Shown here: in pieces, positions 12,160 through 23,510 of the stretch | Layout: every line of letters begins with the position of its first letter | Position numbering within the stretch: position 1 is the first letter of the stretch | NCBI GenBank assembly: GCA_008711295.1 | Contig: VUYV01000055.1 | Location: forward strand, 1,361,085 to 1,425,084 | Direction of reading: 5' to 3' | DNA length: 64,000 bases | Source: Anarhynchus alexandrinus | Taxonomy: Eukaryota; Chordata; Aves; Charadriiformes; Charadriidae | Notes under the pieces: model-generated | Told to the model about the DNA's origin: nothing | The model's input: only the letters and a program-made list of their open reading frames with translations | The model's database searches: none | Position numbers and translations under genes: made by a program

Positions 12160-15100
12160 TCCTGAGGTTTTGACCTGGGCAAATGGCATCTGAGGGGACT
12201 TACCACCCGCTGTACACGTCGCAGGCCGGCGTTTTAAATTCTCCATCAAAACAGATGGGACTTTTGCTCACAGGGAATCTTTTGGGATGCCAAACCCAGT
12301 AGTCCTGCCTCCCAAATGACAATGATCCTGCCAGGATCGCTGCAGGATTCTTGCCCCCTCTCCGCTGCCACTCCTGGTACCTTCATCCCAGAGAGATGAA
12401 ACAGTGAATCTCACTCCCAGCTCTTGCTGGCCTCTTAGAAAATCCCAGGCTTAATCAGGAGGCTTGTTTATGGTACAGCTCCTTGTCTCGCAAGTACTAC
12501 AGATGCCACTTCATTGCACCTAAACTGCTTACGAGACAGCACTCTTATCTAATAAGACATAGCACAGCCATACATATTTATTTATATTTGAACTCTTGCC
12601 CTCTGTACTATACTGCAGGTCATGCATCTGCTCCAACACCACCTTATTAATTTTCTACTACTCTTCTCCATGGTGGCAACAGTGTTTCAAAGCCTGAAAA
12701 GAATATTTTCCTTTTTTTCTTGCTTTGATCTATCTCTTTAACTCTTTAGCTGCTGAAAGGAGGGGAACCGGGGCTTCCCGAGAACAGTATCGCAGCGCTC
12801 CTTGTTGGGAATCGGGACACAGCAAGGATCTCCAGACAATGTCACTTCTCCGCCTGTGTAATACATTACTGTTCTGTTTTGTACCTTGCTAATTAGAAAG
12901 CAGGAAAGAAAAAAATATATTTATATATAAAAGAGCTCCCATCTGACAGACTCAAATTACAAAAGTATTCTGATATAAATTATTTAATCAGTGGGGGGAA
13001 AAAAGAAAGTCACAGTACTAACTATCATTTCTAGACAGAGTATTAACAACCGTTTCTTTCATTGGCTTCTGGTGTCTTATTTTGCGCACCCATCACCAAT
13101 AAGAAGCTATTGCATGATGCTTACCATAAAATATGACTTTCATCTCTTTGTCTTTGCATTCACCTGCTTCATTTACCTTCCTAATGTATAAAAAGTTTTT
13201 AATTTGCCTCCCTCCCTTCCTCTTCTGTCACTAGCACTCTTGAAAACTTCTGGAAGAAAAAAGTAAAGACTTTAATTCATATATGGGACCCCATTCTGCC
13301 AGCCAGATCTGCCAGTCTTTGAAATACACTCCATGAACAAGGCATTGTTTGAAGGTGTGATCGCTGCTTTATGGCTAGGTTGCAAGCCAGTGATAGGAAA
13401 CCACCCTGACAACCGTGCCGATCTCCGAATCCACGCCTGCTTTGATGTTCTGTGATGATGGATGGTCACCGGGAGGCCAAAGGCTTGCTCAGGATGGCCA
13501 TCTTCAGCAACAGGGCCCGTGCTTTGCCCAAGGGCAGAGGTGCTCACACCGGGGGCTTGGAGCCCACCTCTGTGCAGAGAGCAGCTAGGCATAATCAGCC
13601 TTGGTGCACTGCGGTTGTGCCTGCCCTCAGAGCAGGTGTCCAGAGACCAGGCCCTATGTGTCTAGCCTGCTTCGGCAGGTGGCCAGAGCCAGGCTCTCAC
13701 CCCAGGACTCTTCTGGAGATGGGTCCACATCCCCAGTGCACAGAGGGCAGCTTGTGGTGCCAGGTAGCTTCTCCTGCTGCCCTCTGGAAGCTGAGCCCAG
13801 ATATTTAACAAGCCCTGTGGTAAAGAGACCTTGCACAGCAGAGCTTTCACAAAACAACCAGAAATAACATGGCATAGCCATGATGCCGAATGGGCCCAAA
13901 GAGTGGAAAGCACACCTTTAAACTCTCAAAAGACCTAGTTTTTTTTCCAAAAGACAAGAGGTATCCAAGGACATTGCACAAGAGCCCCCTTGTGCGAACG
14001 TGGTGCTGCAAGGCCAACAGAGCTGCATGACAGCAAGGGGCAAACCACCACAGCTACCTACAGGCTGGTGGCAGAGCCCGGGGCAAGGTTTGTCTTCCGA
14101 GAGCCTGAGACCATGACTGAAACATTTTTTTAAAAGACTAGGAAGGGTAACCTGTGCCAAAGCCTGGGTTCGTGCATGAACCATTTGTGCCAAATCTGAA
14201 GGCTGCTCTGGGAGGAGTAACCCCATGTCGCCCCTTGAGTCGATGCTTGTGTCTGATAAGAGTACAAATATATTGTTTTCTGGTCCCTGTGGTGGGTGAA
14301 TACCTTTTGATTGCCTGCTGAGATTACATATAATAAAAACCAGAGAGAGTAAACTGCTTTTCCTTTCACAGTTATGTCACTACTATATATATATATATTG
14401 CAAGTTTAAAATCCATATCCTGTTGTTGGACAAGCCGCTGGAGCTATTGAGATTTTTGCGGAAATCTTCCACTTTTCTTCCTGTGAGCTGTGAGCACAGA
14501 GGGGGCCCGAGTGTTATCTGGAAAAAAATAATAATAAAAGAAACAGGGCATGGCGCCGTGCACTCTGGTCAGCCCGACGGCACAGGCCTGTGACGGCTGT
14601 GACCTGGCAAGGCTGCTGCCTCCGAAGCTGGGGCAATGCCGGTGCCCGCTGGCTGTACCCGGGGGTATGGCCCAAGCGAGACCACCAGTGCAGCCAGATG
14701 AAACATGCTTGGAAGCTCCGCGCTGGCCAAACCCTCTCGGGCTGCTTTTTTGGCCCAGCTGCACCCTCAGTGCCATTTGGGGGGTGCAGAGTCCTGAGTC
14801 TTCCCCGCAGCCCCCACGCCATCTTTATCCTCATTTTGCCTGGCCCATCAGGCCGGTCCCTGCAGCATCACCGGGAAGGTGGCAGTCACCAGTGAGTGAC
14901 AAAGGCTCAGTTGCTCTTGTAGGGGAGGAAAAAGGCCCAGTTTTTTTTTCCCCAGCAGAGCTGCTGCTAATAGCAGCCTCCTCCTCTGCTCTCACTCCCT
15001 CCTCTTCACCACCGCCAGACGCTGGAAGTATGAAATAAAGCTCATTTTTCTGACATAACACATTAAGATCTTGAAAGTTTATGCCACAGCAATGTAAAAC

Positions 15101-17616
15101 GAGTACCTCTTGGCACAACAGAGGCGAAGTGCTGCCTGTTTGTTAACAGGGAGGGAAGTCCCCACTCACACGAGCCATCACGCTGTGCAAAGGCAACCGG
15201 CAGCTGCCTGTAACCCAGCCCTCGCCCTCCCCGCTCCTCCTGCCAGCTCCTTCCTCTTGCCCCGGCGAGATGAAAAGGCTCCTGTTCAGAGGAAGATGAG
15301 GCTCAGGATTTAAGGGAGAGCAATTTTGTGCCTCACGGTGCTGCTCCGATGGAGCTGCCTTACCCTCAGCCGACATGAGGGGACTCCATCCCAGCAGCGT
15401 GACGGCCCCGAACCCCTTCGGCATGCAAGCCGCACGCTGGCCGATGGTGGCCACTCCTCTGGCAAGGATGGGGAAAAGAAAGGGGTGCCTCCTGCTTGGT
15501 GCACAATGAAAATATGAGAAGCAAAGCGCTACAAGCCCCAGGTTACTCAGGGTGGGCTGGGAGAAGCCACCTCTCCCCATGGGAATTGTTACATGAAGCT
15601 TTTAATCACGTTAATCAGATCGGATTGCCAAACCCGGTGGCAAAGGTGGCAAATGCAATTTCTGGGAATCAGAGAGAACCGAAACAAAACCTCGGAGGGG
15701 TCTTGGGCTGGTCACTGGAGGAAAGCCCAGTCTTTGTTGCACAAAGTGGGGGCAGGCATACAGGTGTACCACATTCTTGGGGTTTGTGTACAAACACACG
15801 TAGCGCCGGCTCGGCTACCTGCGTGGGAGTTTTATTGTCTCGTTTGAAAGGTACAAGTTGAGAAGTCAGGGCAATATTAAACAATGTTTATTAAATGAGG
15901 GCGGGTTAAATCTGTTCTGTAGATACTAAGTAGTTGATTTAGCAGAAGCTTGGAGAAATACAGAAAAGCACTTTTTATTCTTTGAATTACATTTTCCCAA
16001 GGAGAAGGTGGGGCCACCTAATGCTAGCAGCTGAAGAAGAAAGGATCTTCCCTCCCTTCAAACCCAGCACATCAGAGATGTGGGAGAAAGAGGGGTTGTT
16101 TTCTTCAATAAAACTTTCAACCCACACAGTCTGGGGCAGGGTGAGCAATATCCCTTCTCCAGGTGATTGCCTGGCTAAGTGTTGAGATGAGCAGTCACTT
16201 GGAAAAATTAGGGGAAACAGGTAAAAAAGTGCTACCAAAAGAGTGTTCACAACCATAAAGAGAGCCATAAATATTTGAAGCAGGGTATGACGTGTGCTTG
16301 TCCTCTTGCCATGCCCATCCCAGGGCCACCACTTTGGGTCACTTTGATCATCAGGCAGGATACAGCACCCAGTGGATTTTGGTCTGGTCCACTCCGGCTG
16401 CTCTTATATTGAGTTCAGATGAACTTGTACTGATTGAGTTAAACCAGTGGACACTTAATGTGGTTGAAGAATGATGTGCTTTGCTCCAGCCTGACACCGG
16501 TGCTAATTAATTTAGAGTAAACAGAAATAAAAATGGTACAAAGTGCCGTAAAAGTATCCAGCTTGTAGTGATTTAACGAAATCGGTTCACGCTCAGATAA
16601 AACCAGCGCAACTCAGCACACAGATAAACACCAAGGGAAACTGATTAAATGTCCAAAGAAAGGAATAAAAACATGAAATCAGATGGACAGTAAAGAGGGT
16701 CAATGGTAAAATAGATTACATTGTCCCAAGACAGTTGAAGGGTTTTTTTTCTCTTTCTTTTTCCACTGATTTTGTATTGCTTTGGTTTGGTTTTGCTGTG
16801 GTGCTGCTCAGTGTTCCCACCTCAACCTCTCCCCTCGACAGAAAAGTCTGGAGTATTTCCTTGTCCTTTCCTCCAGACACCATCACTCCCGTCTCTGCAT
16901 CAGCTGGTACCACCTGCTCAGAACCGAGCAGATCTTAGAGGATGAGCAAATATCCCATGGGCAAACTGGTTTTGTTTGTTTATAACACTCTGCCAAGCAC
17001 ATCTTGAAAGGCAGGGTTTGGTGTGGTGTTTTTTAAAAAAATGGCTTTAGAGCCAAGACCCTCCAAGATTTCCACAGAGTTTAGTTAAACCACATCTGAC
17101 TTCCACCCAGCTTTTGCGAATGCAACTGCCTGCTCTGAAGACACACGGACTTATGCAGTGTGCCATGCAGACAGATGTTAAACCGCCAAGGTATGCAAAC
17201 AGAAAATGTGGGTTAGGAGATGGGGGTGAGCGTGACCTAGGACAGCCGGGAGGCTGGGATTCCCAGACGAGCCAATATATGCCCTACAGCATTATCAGGA
17301 TGAGCAGAAGCAAATGAATGCAGACTGCTGCTGTACCTTTCTCCAGACCGGAGATCTCCACCGGGAAAAGGAAGAGGTGCAGCCAGGCATGGGGAAGGGG
17401 GCACAGCGGCATGACGTGCATTTGCAGCACGGCCCTTGGGCTGCCGCCCCACCAGCTTGTCCCTGCGTGGAAGGTGGTGGTGAACACGAACCCAAAGTCA
17501 AGAGGAAGCTAGACATTCCCCTGAGCCCTCAACATGTGTCAGGGCAGCCTGCACGTCTGCAAGTGCAGGGGCACGCTGTGAAGTTTGGGAGGACAGGTCA
17601 GAGCTCTGCAGGGTGA
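12160..17616. other. Intergenic DNA, no gene recognised
   Basis: No known exon is recognised. 12880-13200 is AT-rich with TATATTTATATATAA-type sequence. A short (TA)n run lies at 14384-14398. 13450-15500 is GC-richer with overlapping open frames on both strands, none resembling a protein family. These frames look like chance products of lower stop-codon density. Confidence 0.4.
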
Positions 17617-18483
17617 TGCAAGAGTGTGAAACAGTTCTCACTCCTCCTACCTAACACCGTCCCCATTATACCTGGAAAATACACTTTGCCCTCAGAGCTT
17701 CACCTACTGGATGACTTCTACCTTTCAGTATCAAGCACATCTTTCGCCCTTTTGCCCTTTCTAGGCATCTTTTCAGTGACTGGCAACATGATCCCAGATG
17801 CTGTTTTTGAAGCACTTGGGGGAGAGGAGAAAAAAAGAGATTTAAGATATTTCAGTGTACTTGTACAAAAATTACCCCTGAGAGAATTCAAATATATGTC
17901 TTCCCTTAGACTTCAGTTTGGTAGCAAAGACTTCAGGCTCTCTTTTGCCTACACTGGTTGTTTTATTCTGGCTCTTGTCTTGCCCACCAGACCTGGGGTG
18001 GCTGGGTATCTTCTGAACAATTATGGGCCCTGCATGACTTATTCTGTTCACAAATCCGCATTGCAGGAGCTATGCTTATTCTACATGCAGCTCTTCAGTG
18101 ATGACAGTGGGAGTTGTTACACACAGAGACCATGGCATTCACTAGCAATCCACAGAAGCACTTTCTTTTTTTTTTTTTTTTTTAACGTGGTATGGAAAAA
18201 ACTCTTCTTAGGAAAACAGATAATATCAGTGCCTGAGGCCTTTGCCCTAGGTGTCTCAAAGGGAAAGGCACTTAAAAAATGTGCAAAGCAGCAGTCCAAA
18301 CCTCCCACAGTGCTGAAAAGAAGACTAAATATTCTTAAGGAAATGTTGGGTTTATTCCAATTTCTCCAGAAACACTTACTAAACCCACTTCCACATTTTC
18401 AGGCACTAGTTCTGGGAACTCAGCATTTAGATACTTTGAATGAAAACAGCACGGTCAGCCGGACCACCTTATGTGAACATTAA
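17617..18483 (+). other. Long open reading frame of unknown status
   Basis: This frame stays open from after the TGA at 17614-17616 to the TAA that ends at 18483, 288 sense codons. The first in-frame ATG is at 17788-17790, which would give about 231 residues. I do not recognise the translated protein. It has no signal peptide at that ATG, no clear domain, and a run of phenylalanines encoded by an 18-T homopolymer at 18166-18183, which argues against a normal coding exon. Length alone makes it unusual for 64 kb of non-coding DNA. It could be a chance frame, an exon of a lineage-specific transcript, or a decayed retrocopy. No splice sites, promoter or poly(A) signal tie it to a gene. Confidence 0.2.
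18166..18183 (+). repeat. Poly-T run (18 T)
   Basis: An uninterrupted T run lies inside the open frame at 17617-18483. It may be the poly(A) tail of a minus-strand retro-insertion, but no element body is recognisable on its flank, so a simple homopolymer is the safer call. Confidence 0.85.
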
Positions 18484-19554
18484 TTTTCGTTCACTGGACC
18501 CGAATCTATTTTCCCTGTGAAAAACCTGGAGTGGCTTCACAGGAGCCGTTTGGAGTCACACTGCTGTAAAGCCAGAGGAGACTCCAGCCTATAAGATGCA
18601 CTTCACTTTGCAAAGCATGTGCTCTTAATTAACCATGAGAAATAGCTGCTCGTTTACTTTTCAGCTACATGAAGATTAAATGTTTCCTAACTCAGCATCA
18701 GTCTCAGTTATCCTTCTTCAAACTTGCTCCCTGAGGTTATCCACCGAGGCCAGGGTGGGCGAGTGAGGGCAGCAGGAACCACTGAAGAAGACTGAGCCAT
18801 GCTGAAGAGAGCTGAAATTTTAGGAGAAACCAGCCATATGTCAAAGGAAGAAAAACCATGATCTTTCATCAATTCTGAGCAGGTCATCTTCAAAGAGAAG
18901 AATTCTTGGAAAGTAAAATGGATTATTATTTACATAATCAATCAGCAGCACAGCAGGGGCACCCATACATGGGGAGGATTTAGATACCTGCAGACCAAAG
19001 GGATTCTGATTTTCCTCTCTGCTGCTTGTCCACCCTTCAGGCCAATAAGACTTTCTGTCACGGTTTCTTATCTGTAGTCTTAACATACATCTTCTCTGAA
19101 ATGCTGAGGATGACACTGGAGCATCTTGGGAAATGCAAACAAATAGGAGATGTGATGTGCAGTAGTTTGTAAAAGCTTCATATCTTGGATATGCTACTTC
19201 TAAGAAAAAGCCAGATTTTTTTTTTTTTCTTGGAACCACCCTAAGTAAAAAATTGATGCAAACAACACAAATGAGGCCTTATGTGGTTTGGAAGCCATAA
19301 AGACTCTCAACCACTCGACTGGCCCAATTCCTCCTGATTTTTGCTTTTGGTCTAGTAAATTGAAAGGCCACCACAGATGTTAGTACCACAAATATTCATG
19401 TTCTACCCAGAAATGGAACCTTTTTTATTTGATGATTTCTGCAAATGAGCATGGCTTTCACAAGCAAGAGGGGGTGCATCAAGCTTCTGGGAAAGGTTAT
19501 CAGCTTTTCCAAATGGGCCGCAGGGAAAATTTGCTGTTTTCTTAGTAAAATAGC
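18484..19554. other. Intergenic DNA, no gene recognised
   Basis: Nothing coding or repetitive is recognised apart from a short T-run near 19216-19228. Confidence 0.45.
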
Positions 19555-19676
19555 TCCCCCTTTCTTTTTTCTTTTTTCTTTTTAATTTTTAATTTTTTCT
19601 ATTTTCTTTTTTCTTTTCTTTTCTTCTCTTTTCTTTTTTCTTTCTTCTTTTTTCTTTTTTCTTTTTNTTTTAAACA
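19555..19676 (+). repeat. Polypyrimidine tract (CTTTT-rich low complexity)
   Basis: About 120 bases consist almost wholly of T with interspersed C, broken by a few A residues near 19582-19602, and include an ambiguous base at 19667. It is a degenerate (CTTTT)n-type simple sequence. Confidence 0.9.
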
Positions 19677-22600
19677 TTTTTCTGCTTTCACTAAACCTCT
19701 CTGGCAGTCTGGTATTCCTTCAGGTAAGGCTATTTCCTGATTTCTTAAACTATTCTTATATGTTAACTTTTTATGTATTTTCTATATTTTCCCGGTGCCT
19801 CACTAGGCCCATGTGGCTCCTATCAGAGCTAGTCCCTCCAATTGCCTAACAGGCAATATGCCAAATTATAACGTGACTAAAAGTCACGTTATCTCCTTCG
19901 ATATTCACGTGCAGCTCTTCTTTTCAGTCAGTGAACTCAACTGTCTGCGGCAGAATTTGGCTTTAAATGTAGAAGAGCAGAAAACACACAGCTATGGAGA
20001 AAAGAGATCCACGGTGACCAATGCAGTATCTCTGGGAAGATTACAAAAAAAAATATATATATATTGACTCTTAACTAGAATAACTTCCAATGCAAGAAGC
20101 AAGGTTTTTCCTATGCAGGCATAGTGTAAGCAACTTGGAAGTCCCTGGTTTTTCGGGTCTTCTTCATTTCTGAGGTCCTTCTGCAAGCTAAAGGCTAACT
20201 TAAGCTTTTTTTTTAGCATTAAAGGAGCTGGAGACCCTGGCAACGCATGCGACTGTATGTTCTAGCAAGGAAAGTGACTGGAGTTAGCAAATTCCATGAG
20301 TAGCACCTGCAAGAGAAACCATTAGATGAGACCTTAAAGCAACCCGCTTTAGCAGTGCTTTACCTGATACAGGAAAACCTGTATAATTTTATGCGTGCTT
20401 GCTGTATGTGGTGAGGCATTTACGCCCTTAATTCATTTATTGGGAAATAAACTGGGGAGCTCAAAATCTCCTGGAATCAGGCTAGCAGCAATCAACTGGC
20501 AAAATCCCATGAAGTCCACAACTATGTGCTGGGAGAAACCTCCACAGCCCTTCAGGAAAATCCATCGCTGATTTTAAGCACTGCTCCCAAAATTTGAGTA
20601 TTTTCAGTTGCTGTTGGCTTTGGTGGTGAACAAGGGTGTTCATTATCACCAAGCAGCAGGTTGGCTGAGAGCAAAGAGCAGCTACTATGCAACTTGCAGC
20701 CTTTCTGAAGACAAATAATCGTCATGAACCAGTTACGAGGAAAGGAAGTTGTCCAACTCTGCAAATAGCTAGAGCTCCTGCAAGAAGCATGGTAAGAGAG
20801 TTGCTCGAAGGGTAAGATGATCTATTTATTCCAAATCGTTATGTTTTGGGTCCTGCTTTTTGGTTTAGAATTTCTGAATATGAAAACTCATCTCTGAAAA
20901 ATGTCTACCACAAAATGAACAAAACCCTCACAACAATTCTAATTCTCCTGTTTAATATGCGCACCAGAGGGTGCTGTGCTGTGGGTCTGAACAGGAATAT
21001 TAGCCACTCCAAACTTCATTTAGATTGCCAACAAAAAATAAAAGGCAAAATGCCTTAATGTAGATTCCTGCCTCCCTTTAAAAGGAAAAACATCATAGTT
21101 CTAAACTGCAGCTGAGCAAAAGGGGGGAAAAAAAGGAAAGAAAAGAAACAGTGAATTATGTGATGTGGTGTTTTTACCAACTGTCTAAATAAAGGTTTAG
21201 TGAGTCACTGTGGAAAACAGAAAATCTTTCTTTATTTTAAGAGCTGCAGTTTAAGAGTTTTGTATGAAAAAGCTTCCCTTAGGTTTGTAACTTAAACATT
21301 GCCCATCTGCTCTTTCCTCCCTCGTCTGCATTTACAGTAAATCTGAGATTTCCTTTTTCAAAAAATACATTTTAAAAAATGTACAGATTTGGCCAACAGT
21401 GTCTGTAGAGATACGGAGAAGTCTAATTTAATGTGCCAGTATCTAAAATGATGGTTTGCCTTGGGTGCACACTAGAGGCAGGAATTTTTCTGCTCTGGGC
21501 TTGGTGTTGGCTTCAGGTTCCCCATGGGAGTTTCTAGAAGATGAGGTGATGTGGGAGCTTGAACCCTAGTTAGGCAGGGTATCCTTTTCCCACATTTTTA
21601 CAGAGAGAAAAGAAAGGTGAGTCTCCCAGGGATCAGGACCAGCATCCACTGAAACTAATGGGAAGACCCCGGATGCCTACATGGCTGACCGTATGGTGGA
21701 GCAGCGAGACCCTCTGCTCCGTGTCCTCCCATTAGCTCATCTCCAAACCAGGTGTCTTGCTTGCAGTTACCATGGCTGAAGAGCAGTGCCAGTCCCCCAG
21801 CACACATGGTATGATGCATAGCTCATTAGTTCATGAGTATAATAAGACTTTTTTTTTTTTCCTAGTACAGTCTCACTGTGTGAAAGAGGCTTCAGGTCAC
21901 GGTTTTGAATTAAATTCAGAGTAACGGCATTGAAGACAATTCATTTTTTCCTGGTGGAAACCCAAGTAGAAATGATAATCAGGCCCTTCAGTTCTACCCC
22001 TGAGAGGAAGGGTGGCTTACAAAACATCACCTCCAGGCGTGTTATCGGGGTCTAGCGATGCCCAGTTTTCTGCGTGGAGGCAGAGGTGGCTCACACTTTA
22101 AGGACAACCTGTAGGGAAGGGATGCAATGGCAGAATACCTCACCAACTCCCAACTTATATTTCTGTCCCTGACTCCCATTATTAATGAACTCATTCACTT
22201 TCATAAAAACAACTACACAAGTGCTTCTAACCATATCTATAAAACTATTTAATGCTCTTTTCGAAACAAGGCATCTTACAGCCATAGTAATTGCAGTTTT
22301 ACTAGACCTTTAAATGAGAAGCAGCTACTTATTAAGTTTTGATATGGTGAGCTGATTAGACAAGTTAAACATAAAGGCACAATTTATGCATACTGTATAA
22401 CCACATGTGCATGTAGCGCAGTTCTTACGCTGGTGTTTGGCACTCACTGCAATAGGAAATCCTGCTAGGTACACAGTTTTATGCCACTTACAGGTTACAA
22501 GTAGTAAAGCGAAAAATGCTGGATTTTACAGGAAAATAATATTCATAAATCTCCAGCAGTGAATTACAGTATAACTCAGAGCTGTCTTTGTTTTGCTGCT

Positions 22601-23444
22601 GCTATGAATTCAATTCTGTTGCCAGTGCAGAAACAATAAACACAAAGACCAAAGTGGAAACCACTCCCCTCGCATTTGGCAAGTGCTTATATCCAATTTA
22701 CAGCTGGACTCTGAAAACAGCTTCTGAAACAGTACTAATAACAAAGAAGTTCCCACAGATGCTCCTTTTTTAGTCCTAGTGAACTGAAGCAGTCCATTGT
22801 GTACAAGTTAAAGGTGTCTTCTAACATCCTACCTGGTTTTCCCAATTCATCTGTCTCTGGTCTGTACCTCTCTTGACATGAATCATATTTATTTGCCCTT
22901 TGTCTTATTAGGCAACTTGCTCAGTGTGTTGTGTATTAAAGAGCTCTCCCTTATATAGTTCTCACAAGGGAGACATTATGCTGCCTAAACAGTCCTCTGA
23001 ACCTAATTCCTCCTGATCTGGCCTAACTGGGCATTACTACATTTTTGTGAGCTGATTTAGTTCTTGTTACATGCCAAATTCAGGATCAGTGCTCCGCTCT
23101 GTTACCGTACAGTAATTTTGTTACTTTAAGCACACAGGCTTTTACCAGCACTGATATCAGTGCAACGATCTCAGGGAACTCAAATTGATTCATTTGGTGA
23201 GATGCATCACCCACGTGTGAAATGGTCGGTACAACCCATGTTTTGCCTGATCTCAGTTCATTACGAAATGAGACACGTCAAGAACAAAGTTAGCATGTTC
23301 TTCCACTGTATCGTATTTGTATGGCACATACGTGGCATTGAGTTGCTGTATGGAGGATTTCCACTAATATCTTGATAGCTGCATTTAAAAGCATCTCAGA
23401 AACTGATTCAACAGAGACCTCACACATGGATAACATCAGGAACC
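19677..23444. other. Intergenic DNA, no gene recognised
   Basis: No coding exon is seen. It contains the perfect hairpin at 19868-19892, a short (TA)n at about 20050-20064 and a T-run at about 21849-21861. Sequence near 21635-21665 resembles a fragment of an ancient amniote repeat, but it is too short to call. Confidence 0.4.
19868..19892. repeat. Perfect 11-bp inverted repeat, 3-nt loop
   Basis: The left arm ATAACGTGACT (19868-19878) and right arm AGTCACGTTAT (19882-19892) are exact reverse complements separated by AAA. Each arm holds an ACGTGAC/GTCACGT core, similar to bHLH E-box (CACGT) half sites. A protein-binding or cruciform role is speculation; the repeat itself is directly visible. 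Confidence 0.9.
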
Positions 23445-23510
23445 TGAGTAGCACCGGTGTGGACTGCTCATGTGCTCAAGTACCTTGCTGATTCAGGGCC
23501 ACAATGAGTG
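23445..23510. repeat. Possible ancient amniote interspersed-repeat relic
   Basis: The series CTCATGTGCTCAAGTACC, then TTGCTGATTCAGGGCC resembles the end of an old palindromic repeat that I know from sauropsid genomes (a GTGCTTAAGTGCTTTGCTG-like core followed by a TCAGGGCC end). Sequence at 23060-23130 (CTTTAAGCACACAGG) may be the other half. Similarity was judged by eye; the family name is not certain. Confidence 0.35.

Noticed and set aside
13452..13899. Overlapping frames on both strands in a GC-richer stretch
   Set aside because: Low-complexity-free but unlike any protein; opposite-strand frames of equal length suggest composition effects.
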